64,000 nucleotides of DNA from an uncultured Gammaproteobacteria bacterium (GTDB taxonomy: Bacteria > Pseudomonadota > Gammaproteobacteria > Eutrophobiales > Eutrophobiaceae). The stretch spans positions 434,001 to 498,000 of the forward strand of contig OY282354.1 of NCBI GenBank assembly GCA_958295485.1, given 5' to 3'. The position numbers and the translations under genes were made by a program. Under the pieces are notes generated by a model. That model did not search any database. It was not told the DNA's origin and saw nothing but the letters and a program-made list of their open reading frames with translations. Positions 36,991 through 48,080 of the stretch are shown one piece after another. Position 1 is the stretch's first letter. Every line of letters begins with the position of its first letter.

Positions 36991-39816
36991 ATGGGAGTCA
37001 CAACGCTGCTCGGGCCATGTCGATTGATCGGAGGAGATGCGTGTGTCACGTATGTTTGTCAGCAGTTTGTCCGGGTAACCGGCGTTCGGCTGGGAGGAGC
37101 TTTGATTGCCGTTTTAATTATGTTTGCCGGTGTCAGTCCGGCGAGAGGGCAGGAAAGGGCCTTCGATATTCAACCTCAGGCTCTTACCAAGGCGCTGATT
37201 GAATTCGCTGAGCAATCCGGCCTTGCCTTTGTCGTTCCGATCGACTTGATAAAGGGAAAGAGGTCGGCGACAGTGAAAGGTTACATGATGCCTGCCGTTG
37301 CCTTGGCGCAGTTGCTTGCGGGTTCCGGGCTGGTGGGCGAAATCAACCGCGAAGGTCTTTTGAGCGTCAAGCCGGAAGAAGTCGCAGATAAATACAACAG
37401 GGGGCTGGTGGTGAAACAAAAGACTCGAAAAAAATCGTTGTTTTCTTCCATAACAAAATCTGTTTCGACCTTGCTGGTCGGCTTGGTCTCAGTCGGTAAC
37501 GCCGGCAATGCGGCAGTCGCGCAGGGGGCCGGCGTTGTCTTGGAAGAAATAGTGGTAACGGCGCAAAAGCGGGAAGAAACCTTGCAGGAAGTCCCCTTGT
37601 CAATCACGGTGTTCAGTGGAGCATCGCTGGAACAGGATGGCATCAGCAACTTGCAGGATATCGGCAGCCAGACCCCCGGTTTGGTGTTCACGGCCTTCAG
37701 TGTCGGTCAGCCGGAAATTTCCATCCGCGGCGTCTCTACCAAGGAAGACGGCGCATCAGCCAACGACTCGACCGTGGTTTCAGTTGATGACGTTTATATT
37801 GCCGCCAGGACAGCCCAGGTTTTCGATATTTTCGACCTGGAACGGGTTGAAGTGTTGCGAGGGCCGCAAGGCACCTTGTATGGAAAAAATTCCATCGGCG
37901 GGTCGATCAATTTCGTTACCCTGAAACCCTCACAGGAAAAAATCTTTCGCGTTCAACAAACGGTCGGCAATTATGAACGGTTTGATACGGGACTGTTGCT
38001 CAGTGGACCCTTGTCAGAGGATTTAGCGGCGAAATTATCATTCAGTCGTCGTGACCACGGGGGTTGGCTGGACAATCTCTGGGTGGGAGAAGAACAGGGA
38101 GGCATAGAAACTTATGCCTGGCGGACGCAAGCCGTCTGGACGCCGCGTCCGGACCTGGAGTTCATCGCAACTCTCGACGGAGCCATCGATAATTTAGGCC
38201 AATCCAACCGTGAACCCATCGGTAGCCAAGGACCTTTGCACGATTGTGGCTGCGCCGCCGACCCGGTTGCCGTAAATGAAGCTTTGGGCGGCGCCGGTGA
38301 TGCTTTCAATACCCTGGCAGAAACCGAAGGCTTTACTGACCGTGAAGTTTTTGGCGTCAGCCTGAAGGCCGATTGGGGGTTTTCCGACTGGGCCTCAATC
38401 GTTTCCATTACCTCTTTCCGTTACAGCGACTTCGATTGGTTGGAAGACTCCGAGGGTTTGCCACCCACCCCGCACATTGACCTGAGGCCCGCGTCTCCGG
38501 CCGGCGGGCCGCCCAGGGATGTTGCCATCCTCGCCGGGCCGGCCGCCAGCGGCTTTTCATTCGACATAAACGATGCAGCCATTGAAGAAGCCCGCCAGTT
38601 TACCCAGGAACTCCGGCTTGTCTCCGGTAGTGACGCGCGCGTGCGTTGGCTCGGTGGTTTCTTCTACAGTTATGAGGATGTTGAACGCCAGGAAACGTTT
38701 AATTTTACCGCGCTGGGAATCGGCCCTGACAACGATCTTGAACGTTCGGTGCAGGAAAACGAAACCAACAGTTTTGCGCTGTATGGACAGGTCCAATACG
38801 ACTTGTGGGAGCAATTAACGGCCACCTTGGGCTTGCGCTACTCCTATGAAAAAAAGGAGGCAGGGATAGGAGCGGATAATCTCAGCGCTTCAAACCCCGC
38901 GGCAATTTTGCTACGGGGCGCGCCGTTTCCCGATACCAATGCCGATGGGGTCCGGGATGGGCTGGCCCGGGCGGAAGCCAGTTTCAGCAACCTGTCTTGG
39001 CGCTTTGCTTTAAACTATGCGGTTAATGACGACGTAACACTGTTCACTAACATCGCCACCGGGTTCAAGAGCGGTGGGTTCAGTGGTTCCGCTTCAACCC
39101 AGGCGGTGGCAACCACGCCATTTGGCGAAGAAGAGGCTACAAGCTACGAGTTCGGCATAAAATCCCTTTGGCTGGACCGACGAGTGGCATTGAACATCAG
39201 CGGTTTTTTCGTTGATTATAAAGACCTGCAGGTCACCCGCTTTTTTCAGCCGGTCGGTTCTGCATTCGGTGAATTCATTACTGAAAATGCTGGTAAGGCG
39301 GAAACCAGTGGCGTAGAAATCGAACTGGCCGCCGTATTGACTGAGAATATCGAAATCGGCGGCAACTTTGCTTACCTTGACGCAGCTTTTGAAGAATTCA
39401 CCGGCTCGCCTTCCATTGCCGCAGACGGAACGATTACAGACCCGGGGACTTTCGATGGCAATCGTTTGCGTATCGCACCGGAAAATACAGCAAGCGGCTA
39501 CGTGAAATTGAGTCACACAATCAACAATGGCAGCAGCCTTAATGGTAAATTCAAGATCCGTTACCAGGACGATATGTTCTTTGACCCGGATAATAACCTC
39601 ATCAACGTTAGTCCGAATCATATCATCCTTGATGCCTGGGGGGCCTACACGACGCCTGACAACAAGTGGGAAGTCAAGTTATGGGTGAAAAACATCACGG
39701 ATAAAGAGTATATCACCCATGGTTTTACCCAGCGCGGCAGCCGCATTGCCTTTGGCGTATTCGGCGAGCCCAGGACTTATGGGGCAACCGTGACGTATCG
39801 TTTTTTCGGTTCTTGA
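36991..39816 (+). CDS. TonB-dependent receptor with N-terminal STN signalling domain
   Basis: 941 residues. A signal peptide spans about 31-53, and the STN secretin/TonB signalling domain is about 56-127 (FDIQPQALTKALIEFAEQSG). Then comes a second signal-peptide-like stretch at about 147-178 (positive KTRKKSLFSS, hydrophobic VSTLLVGLVS, small residues ending AVAQG), directly before the TonB box LEEIVVTAQKRE. The plug (ERVEVLRGPQGTLYGKNSIG) and the barrel, ending TYRFFGS, follow. The protein looks like an STN module added in front of a complete receptor whose own leader was kept. With the FecI and FecR genes it forms a surface-signalling system. Confidence 0.9.
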   Translation: MGVTTLLGPCRLIGGDACVTYVCQQFVRVTGVRLGGALIAVLIMFAGVSPARGQERAFDIQPQALTKALIEFAEQSGLAFVVPIDLIKGKRSATVKGYMMPAVALAQLLAGSGLVGEINREGLLSVKPEEVADKYNRGLVVKQKTRKKSLFSSITKSVSTLLVGLVSVGNAGNAAVAQGAGVVLEEIVVTAQKREETLQEVPLSITVFSGASLEQDGISNLQDIGSQTPGLVFTAFSVGQPEISIRGVSTKEDGASANDSTVVSVDDVYIAARTAQVFDIFDLERVEVLRGPQGTLYGKNSIGGSINFVTLKPSQEKIFRVQQTVGNYERFDTGLLLSGPLSEDLAAKLSFSRRDHGGWLDNLWVGEEQGGIETYAWRTQAVWTPRPDLEFIATLDGAIDNLGQSNREPIGSQGPLHDCGCAADPVAVNEALGGAGDAFNTLAETEGFTDREVFGVSLKADWGFSDWASIVSITSFRYSDFDWLEDSEGLPPTPHIDLRPASPAGGPPRDVAILAGPAASGFSFDINDAAIEEARQFTQELRLVSGSDARVRWLGGFFYSYEDVERQETFNFTALGIGPDNDLERSVQENETNSFALYGQVQYDLWEQLTATLGLRYSYEKKEAGIGADNLSASNPAAILLRGAPFPDTNADGVRDGLARAEASFSNLSWRFALNYAVNDDVTLFTNIATGFKSGGFSGSASTQAVATTPFGEEEATSYEFGIKSLWLDRRVALNISGFFVDYKDLQVTRFFQPVGSAFGEFITENAGKAETSGVEIELAAVLTENIEIGGNFAYLDAAFEEFTGSPSIAADGTITDPGTFDGNRLRIAPENTASGYVKLSHTINNGSSLNGKFKIRYQDDMFFDPDNNLINVSPNHIILDAWGAYTTPDNKWEVKLWVKNITDKEYITHGFTQRGSRIAFGVFGEPRTYGATVTYRFFGS

Positions 39817-39941
39817 GAAATCCCGTATCAACCTGTCTCTTGCCCAGGTAAAGCTTCACGCTTTCGTCAGTCTATCGCCGGTGTTTTACTGTCTGTGATC
39901 GGTCGGAATTAGCGGGGCTGTATTGGCAACAGTAGCGTTCA

Positions 39942-39987
39942 AATGGGATTGCAGTCATGAATATCGGTGATGGCATATCTGCAAAAC
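39942..39987. repeat. Direct repeat, right copy (start of the methyltransferase gene)
   Basis: This is the partner of 35152-35197. It covers the ribosome-binding region and first ten codons of the intact methyltransferase gene. Bases between the two copies (35198-39941) are exactly the sigma/FecR/receptor cassette. Confidence 0.8.
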
Positions 39988-40667
39988 GTTCCGGCTGGTC
40001 GTTTTCCGATGACGTGGCGGACACGTTCTCCTCACACGTGAAGCGCTCAATTCCATATTATCAAGATGGGCATGAACTTATTTGCTATTTAAGTGATTTT
40101 TTCGTGATGCCCACCAGCGTTGTTTACGATCTTGGCTGTTCAACCGGTGACTTGTTAAAGAAACTGGCGCAATACAATCAGCATAAACCCGGAGTGCGGT
40201 GGATAGGACTGGACAGGGAAAAAGGCATGATAACCCATGCTGAAAAAAACTGCGGCGGCCTGAAAAACGTTGAATTGAATTGCGCCGACATACTGGCTTG
40301 TGATTTTGACCGGTCCGATATGATCGTTGCTTATTACACGCTTCAATTTATCGAAGAAAGATACAGGCAGGCATTGATCGATAAGATATATCAATGCCTG
40401 AACTGGGGCGGCGCATTTATTTTATTTGAAAAAGTCGGCGCGCCCGATGCCCGTTTCCAGGACATGATGTCTTGTTTGTACAGGGAATTTAAACAACGCA
40501 ATGAGTTCAGCTGTGATGAGATATTGAATAAAGAATCAAGCCTGAAAGGCGTGCTTAAACCATTCTCTACAGCCGGAAACCTGGGACTGCTCGAACGCGC
40601 CGGCTTCGTCGATGTCATGACGGTAATGAAGTACGTCAGCTTCGAAGGCTTCCTGGCCATCAAATAA
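39957..40667 (+). CDS. CmoA-like class I SAM-dependent methyltransferase
   Basis: 236 residues, close to CmoA (247). Matching features are GWSFSDDVADTF, KRSIPYYQ, the SAM motif VVYDLGCSTGDLLKKLAQ, AYYTLQFIEERYRQALIDKI and LNWGGAFILFEKV. CmoA makes carboxy-SAM for tRNA modification. Divergence at several places and the lack of a cmoB neighbour make it uncertain that this is CmoA itself; a paralogue acting on another substrate is as likely. Its 5' end is duplicated at 35152. Confidence 0.75.
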   Translation: MNIGDGISAKRSGWSFSDDVADTFSSHVKRSIPYYQDGHELICYLSDFFVMPTSVVYDLGCSTGDLLKKLAQYNQHKPGVRWIGLDREKGMITHAEKNCGGLKNVELNCADILACDFDRSDMIVAYYTLQFIEERYRQALIDKIYQCLNWGGAFILFEKVGAPDARFQDMMSCLYREFKQRNEFSCDEILNKESSLKGVLKPFSTAGNLGLLERAGFVDVMTVMKYVSFEGFLAIK

Positions 40668-40684
40668 ACCTGAAAAAGGGATTG

Positions 40685-40880
40685 CCCTGTCAGGGCAAGA
40701 TCACACTCGTAAAGCCGACCAAGCCAAGACCATACCCGCAAAGCTGACCAAGCCAAGAGAGGGTTTGCGGGCTGTTTTGGAGAGACTTTGCGCGGAACGG
40801 AAAAACAGCCCGCAAATCCTCTCGGTTGACAGCACGATAGTCGCCATTTCTCCCGGATTTCCCGCTTCCCGAAAAAGTAT
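40685..40880 (-). repeat. Single copy of the hairpin repeat family (inverted relative to the 58-kb array)
   Basis: The minus strand matches the units at 58390-58975. It has TTTTTCGGGAA, CCGGGAGAaATGG and CTATCG before a stem of TTTGCGGGCTGTTTT and AAAACAGCCCGCAAA separated by 22 bases, then tCAGCTTTGCgGGTATGGTCT. It contains an extra short internal repeat of CTTGGCTTGGTC(A/G)GCTTT. At its far end TTGCCCTGtCAGGGCAA forms a small palindrome next to the methyltransferase stop. Frames reading through it are not genes. Confidence 0.8.
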
Positions 40881-40889
40881 GCGGTTGCC

Positions 40890-41837
40890 CTACAATTTCC
40901 GGTCCTTTTCTGTCTCCTGTTGCAATACCAGGAATATCCCCGCGCTGACAAGCGCTACGCAGATGATGTGATAGAGATGTAAACGCTCAGCCAGAAATAC
41001 CACTGCCAGCGCCGTTGCAAAGACCGGGATCAAGTTGCTGAACATGCCGGCGCGGCTTGGCCCGATGATTTGGTTTCCCCGGTTCCACAGCAACATCCCG
41101 AATACAGTTGCCGCCAATGACATGGTTACAATCGCCGCCAGCGCGGTTGTATTGAATGGAACCGGTTTATAGATGATCGTCTCGACAATGTAAAAAGGCA
41201 ATACAATCAGGCAGCCCGATATGATGATGACAAACAGGGCTTCAACGGGAGTCAGCGTCGTTGGTATCTTGTATATATTAATGGAATAGACTGCGTAACC
41301 GATTGCTCCCAACAATACGAAAAAATCGCCATCGTTGAACTGCAAGTGAAGCAACAGGCTCAAATCCATTTTTGAAATCATCGCAACGATACCGGCAAGT
41401 CCCAGCGCAACGCCGACCGCCTGTGATAATCGCAACCTGTCGCTCAGGAACAGCATGGCCAGCGACACCGTAAATACGGGTTGGGTGGCATTGATGATGG
41501 ATGAATTAATCGCGGTGGTGAAATTCAGGCCGATAAGCATAAACGTCGTGCTCGCAACCATCGTACCGCCCAGGAAAGCGAGAGGGCGGAAGTGCGCGCG
41601 CATGATTGGCGCAGTCGCCCTCAACCTCGGATAGACTAAAGGCAACAAGATAAAGGCGCCGAAAAGCCAACGCCAGAAAGACAAGCCTACAGGCGGGAGT
41701 TCAGTTCGAACGCCGCGCCCGATTACATGGATAACGGCGAAACAAAACGCTGAGAGCGTGAGCATTAAACAGGCGTATAGAGCCGGGCTGATAAACCTGG
41801 GCGTCCCCGCTGCTGCTTCTGCCCTGTTTTTGCCCAT
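40890..41837 (-). CDS. EamA/DMT-family transporter
   Basis: 315 residues from ATG 41837 (MGKNRAEAAAG), with about ten hydrophobic helices in two repeated EamA halves. The first half contains LPPVGLSFWRWLFGAFILLP and the second LWNRGNQIIGPSRAGMFSNL, both typical. Drug/metabolite transporters of this type export amino acids or metabolites through the inner membrane. The substrate is unknown. An upstream ATG at 41873 exists but adds only a short polar tail. No co-transcribed gene. Confidence 0.85.
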   Translation of the reverse strand: MGKNRAEAAAGTPRFISPALYACLMLTLSAFCFAVIHVIGRGVRTELPPVGLSFWRWLFGAFILLPLVYPRLRATAPIMRAHFRPLAFLGGTMVASTTFMLIGLNFTTAINSSIINATQPVFTVSLAMLFLSDRLRLSQAVGVALGLAGIVAMISKMDLSLLLHLQFNDGDFFVLLGAIGYAVYSINIYKIPTTLTPVEALFVIIISGCLIVLPFYIVETIIYKPVPFNTTALAAIVTMSLAATVFGMLLWNRGNQIIGPSRAGMFSNLIPVFATALAVVFLAERLHLYHIICVALVSAGIFLVLQQETEKDRKL

Positions 41838-41904
41838 AATGATCTTGCCTTGTAACTTACGACCTGGAACCATACGCCGGCGCCGGCAGTGTGTAATCCG
41901 GTAT

Positions 41905-41991
41905 TGGTGCCGGGAGAGAGACTCGAACTCTCACTCTGTTGCCAGAACCGGATTTTGAATCCGGCGCGTCTACCAGTTCCGCCACCCCGGC
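41905..41991 (-). tRNA. tRNA-Leu (anticodon CAA)
   Basis: On the minus strand, an 87-base tRNA with a long variable arm. The acceptor GCCGGGG pairs with TCCCGGC, then ACCA (CCA encoded). The anticodon loop TTCAAAA in the stem CCGGA/TCCGG gives CAA. Class II shape and the D-arm TGGCGGAACTGGTAGACGCG are typical for leucine. Confidence 0.93.
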
Positions 41992-42145
41992 CGTTGAAAA
42001 GGGAATGACAAACCATCAAGTATACAAATCAAAAGGAGCAGTGTCGATTGAATTCACCATTTCCTGGATTTGCTTGATTTCTCATTGTCGCCCATAGTAA
42101 GAGCATGTTAATCAACCGACACTTGTTTTGTTGCACTCATCCGCT

Positions 42146-44575
<2,430 letters not shown>

Positions 44576-45814
44576 GATTTCTCATAAATAATTATGGTTG
44601 GGCGCTGGTTGCCTCGGCCTTGCTTTTGCTGTCTACGGCGACCTTGTCCCTCGTGCCGTTGGGGATAATGGCGGCGGTGGGGATTTACCGGGTTGGCAGA
44701 AACCCGGGGGTGATTTACAAGGATAAATCATCGCGTGCGCTTTTGTTATTGTTTTTATGCCTGTGGCTGCCGCAATTGATCTCCCTCGTTGATGCAGTCA
44801 ACCTTGCGCGCTCCGCGAAAACCGTCTTGTCATACCCGCTTTACCTGTTTTGCGGGATCTTCATTATCCTGGAATTAGCCAAACCCGGCAATTTCTCCCG
44901 ATTATCCCTGGCCTTTTTAGTGATAGCCACAGCTTGGTGCATCGATGCCTTCATCCAGTATGCGACAGGAGTGAACCTGTTCGGTTATCCCTATGAGTCT
45001 GGAGGTTTAAGCGGGATGTTTTACCCAAAGCTCCGATTGGGGATAGTATTGGCCGTCCTTGTTCCCATTGTTTTAGAGACGCTGAGGAAAACAAACAAGG
45101 AAAATGTATTGTCCTGGTTGATATTAGCGCCGTTTGTCGTGGTGGTCCTTCTAAGTGGCCGAAGAAGCGCATGGATAATGTTGGTCCTTGGTTTGCTGGC
45201 CTATGTTCCGCTCGTTTTTCTCACATTATCCCGTAACACGAAATACATACTGCTGGTTGCCGTATGTATCGTTTCATTGCTTGTGGCTTATGTTTGCGTC
45301 AAGAATCCTGAAATCAATCGCCGGGTTATACTGTTGACGGGTATTTTCAGCAGCGCGCAACAGGCTGAGTGGGCGACATCGAACAGGACGCCGGTCTGGG
45401 ACACGGCCTATAACATGCTTGAAGACAACTGGATAAACGGGGTCGGACCCAGGAGCTTTCGTTATGGTTATAAGGCCTACGCGGATGAGGACAACCTTTT
45501 CATCCAACAGGGGCGGACGGGTCAAACCCATCCCCACCTGGTTTTTTTAGAGATAGCCGTTGAGACAGGGGTGACAGGGATTGCCGGATTTATTTTGTTT
45601 TATTTCACGGTTCTCCGTTTTTGGTGGCGAGGCCGGCGTGATACAGGCGCTGTTGCATGGACGTCTTCGGTCCTCGCCGCCGCCTTCCCGTTGAATGCGC
45701 ACATGGCATTTTACGGCTCTTATTGGGGTGGGTTTCTCTGGTTGCTGATTGCCTGCGCCATTTCGGCGGCTTCAGCCCGGCAGGGCGAATGATTCGTACT
45801 GTCTGTTTGTCGAA

Positions 45815-46840
45815 TTAATGTCGGGCTTGCTCGTAGAGTTCTTCAAATTTTGTAATCACCTTATCAATATGATACCGGTTTTGAAACAGCGTCAATGCTG
45901 TTTGAGCGCGCCGGCGGCGGCCTTCCGGGTCGTTGATTGCCGTCCTCAGGGCATGTGTTAAAGACTTTTCCTCGTCCGCATCACAAAAGTAGGCGCTGTC
46001 ATTATCCAGTATTTCCATGGGACCATGGCATTTCGTCGTGACAACCGGTATGCCACAAGCCATTGCCTCCAATAACGCTATGCCAAACGGTTCATCCCTG
46101 GACGGCAAGATAAAAAGATCGCCCTGGAGGAGAAAGCTGCGAATGTTATCTTGCCAGCCGACAAAATGAACCTTCTTGTCAAGGTTCAATGCCCGCGCCA
46201 GGTTCATAAACTTTTGTCGTTCAGGGCCGTCCCCGGCGATATAAAGATGGATATTGTCACCGGCCAGGTTACTGAAGCTTTTCAACAGCAGGTCAAACCC
46301 CTTCTTGTAAACAAGCCTGCCGTGGGCCACTATTCTTGTTGCTTCATTGCCACATTGAACTTCTTTAACAGGTTCGAATGCTGAAAAGTTTGTTATCAGC
46401 CGTATCCTGTTTGCAGGCACGCCCTGGTTCATCAGGTAGTCCCGTTGAGCCATTGTCGTCGGTTGAAACAGGTCTGCATGTTTAAAATATTTCAGGTCGA
46501 CGAAATTATGGATGTGGGCAATCAAGGGGACTTCTAACTTTTGCGCCGCCTTCCCCGCGATATGCGCGGCGCGCCCCAGGGCCGTCTGGATTACTTCTGA
46601 GCCGTGAGCCTGAATAAGCCTTGATATTTTCCCCGGCGCGAACGGGTCCCACGTACCCAAGACGCGTATCGATTCATGGCGCAGGTTTTCCAGGTTTTCA
46701 AGACGGCGTTCCGCCACCGACCCGGCCCGTGATATTGCGAGGACGTCGTGCCCGCGCCGGCTGAGCCCAGTGGTTAAATCAACATAAAACCTTTCCGCCC
46801 CCCCGAACTTCCCGGCGAGCATTACCACGCAGATCTTCAT
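45815..46840 (-). CDS. Glycosyltransferase family 4 protein
   Basis: 341 residues with a GT-B fold. N-terminal MLAGKFGGAERFYVDLTTGL and the donor-binding part RIVAHGRLVYKKGFDLLLKS and DEPFGIALLEAMACGIPVV (E-x7-E type) identify family 4. It transfers a sugar from a nucleotide donor in surface glycan synthesis. Acceptor and sugar are unknown. Convergent with the O-antigen ligase gene, 22 bases apart. Confidence 0.88.
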   Translation of the reverse strand: MKICVVMLAGKFGGAERFYVDLTTGLSRRGHDVLAISRAGSVAERRLENLENLRHESIRVLGTWDPFAPGKISRLIQAHGSEVIQTALGRAAHIAGKAAQKLEVPLIAHIHNFVDLKYFKHADLFQPTTMAQRDYLMNQGVPANRIRLITNFSAFEPVKEVQCGNEATRIVAHGRLVYKKGFDLLLKSFSNLAGDNIHLYIAGDGPERQKFMNLARALNLDKKVHFVGWQDNIRSFLLQGDLFILPSRDEPFGIALLEAMACGIPVVTTKCHGPMEILDNDSAYFCDADEEKSLTHALRTAINDPEGRRRRAQTALTLFQNRYHIDKVITKFEELYEQARH

Positions 46841-46861
46841 AAAGCGGAAATTATCTAAGAC

Positions 46862-47069
46862 TCAATGGCCAAGGCAGGTGTGAAATACGCCCCCCGGATC
46901 ATATTTGTTTTTTTACCGTTTTTATTTTTTGCCGCCTTTCTTTGCTGTAAGAGCGCTCTAACCGGCTTGGGCTTGCTTCAAGATCGGCTTCATTGACATG
47001 ATGACCTGCGGACAAGGGCGCTAATATCTCTTGTGTGCGCTTCATCCATTCGATATTTTGTCGGGGGGT
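46862..47069 (-). pseudogene. C-terminal remnant of a FAD-binding oxidase (BBE-type end), frameshifted
   Basis: On the minus strand the frame reads RQNIEWMKRTQEILAPLSAG, HHVNEADLEASPSRLERSYS and KERRQKIKTVKKQI before a stop at 46899. In the next frame it continues YDPGGVFHTCLGH to a stop at 46862-46864. The pattern NEAD...YS...R...K..YDP..VF is the normal C-terminus of FAD-linked oxidases with a BBE domain. One frameshift and loss of the rest of the gene make it a pseudogene. It fills most of the 290-base gap before the next gene. Confidence 0.65.
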
Positions 47070-47131
47070 TCAGCATAATTAACTGATTATTACAGGTATT
47101 ATATACATCGTTCACAAATCGAGGAACCACC

Positions 47132-48040
47132 ATGTCGGATTTTATTGAAATTGTAGATGTCAGCCCCAGGGACGGACTGCAAAGTCAGCCGGCGCTTATG
47201 AATACTGAAAACAAGCTGGAGCTGATAAATCGGCTGATTGATGCAGGGATACGGCGCATGGAGGCGGTGAGTTTCGTCAATCCCAAGCGGGTCCCGCAAA
47301 TGGCGGATGCGGAACAGGTGGTCATGGGTCTGCCCGGGCGCGATGACGTGACATTTATCGGCCTGGTCTTGAACATGCGTGGTTTTGAACGGGCCGTCGC
47401 CAGCGGCATCGATGAAATAAACTGCGCCGTGGTGGCCTCGGATACCTTCAACCGGCGCAACCAGGGGGCCACTACGGAAGAGACCATGGAAGTGATTGCG
47501 GCGATCACCAGGCAGGCTCAATCAACCGGCATCGGCAAGGGGGTTACGGTCAGCGCCGCCTTCGGCTGTCCGTTTGAAGGCGAAGTTCCGGTGGAACGGG
47601 TCACGGGGCTCGTGCAACGATTGGCGGCAATGGGTTATGCTGAAATTTCCCTGGCGGATACCATCGGTTCCGCCGGCCCCTCTGACGTTGCGGCCATGAT
47701 CAAACGTATCAATACACTGGAACCGGATATTCGGTTGCGCTGTCATTTTCATAATACGCGGAATACCGCGGTGGCAAACGCCTACGCGGCGATACAGGAA
47801 GGCGTAAGATCATTTGATGCAAGTTGCGGCGGCGTCGGCGGCTGTCCTTTTGCCCCGGCGGCGACGGGCAACGTGGGAACCGAGGACCTGCTGTACATGA
47901 TTAACAGGATGGGCCTGAAAACAGGCGTCGATATTAATAAAATGATCGAAACGGCAAAATGGTTGGAGGGGCCGCTGGAGACTGCCATGCCGGCGATGGT
48001 TACCCGGGCCGGCGTGTTTCCATCGGAACGGGCGGCCTGA
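47132..48040 (+). CDS. Hydroxymethylglutaryl-CoA lyase-like protein
   Basis: 302 residues of the DRE-TIM metallolyase type. VSPRDGLQSQPALMNTENKL at the N-terminus, CHFHNTRNTAVANAYAAIQE with the metal-binding HFHNT, and SCGGVGGCPFAPAATGNVGT with the HMGL cysteine signature are present. It probably splits or condenses a 3-hydroxy-3-methylglutaryl-CoA-like substrate. The hyuA and hyuB genes follow, so the natural substrate may be linked to that pathway rather than to leucine breakdown. Confidence 0.85.
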   Translation: MSDFIEIVDVSPRDGLQSQPALMNTENKLELINRLIDAGIRRMEAVSFVNPKRVPQMADAEQVVMGLPGRDDVTFIGLVLNMRGFERAVASGIDEINCAVVASDTFNRRNQGATTEETMEVIAAITRQAQSTGIGKGVTVSAAFGCPFEGEVPVERVTGLVQRLAAMGYAEISLADTIGSAGPSDVAAMIKRINTLEPDIRLRCHFHNTRNTAVANAYAAIQEGVRSFDASCGGVGGCPFAPAATGNVGTEDLLYMINRMGLKTGVDINKMIETAKWLEGPLETAMPAMVTRAGVFPSERAA

Positions 48041-48080
48041 CTCATCCTTCCCTGACCACAAATATCATGGAGTTGCGTAT

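Noticed and set aside
40391..40951. A 186-codon minus frame
   Set aside because: It reads through the end of the methyltransferase gene, the hairpin repeat and the end of the transporter gene; composition comes from the repeat.
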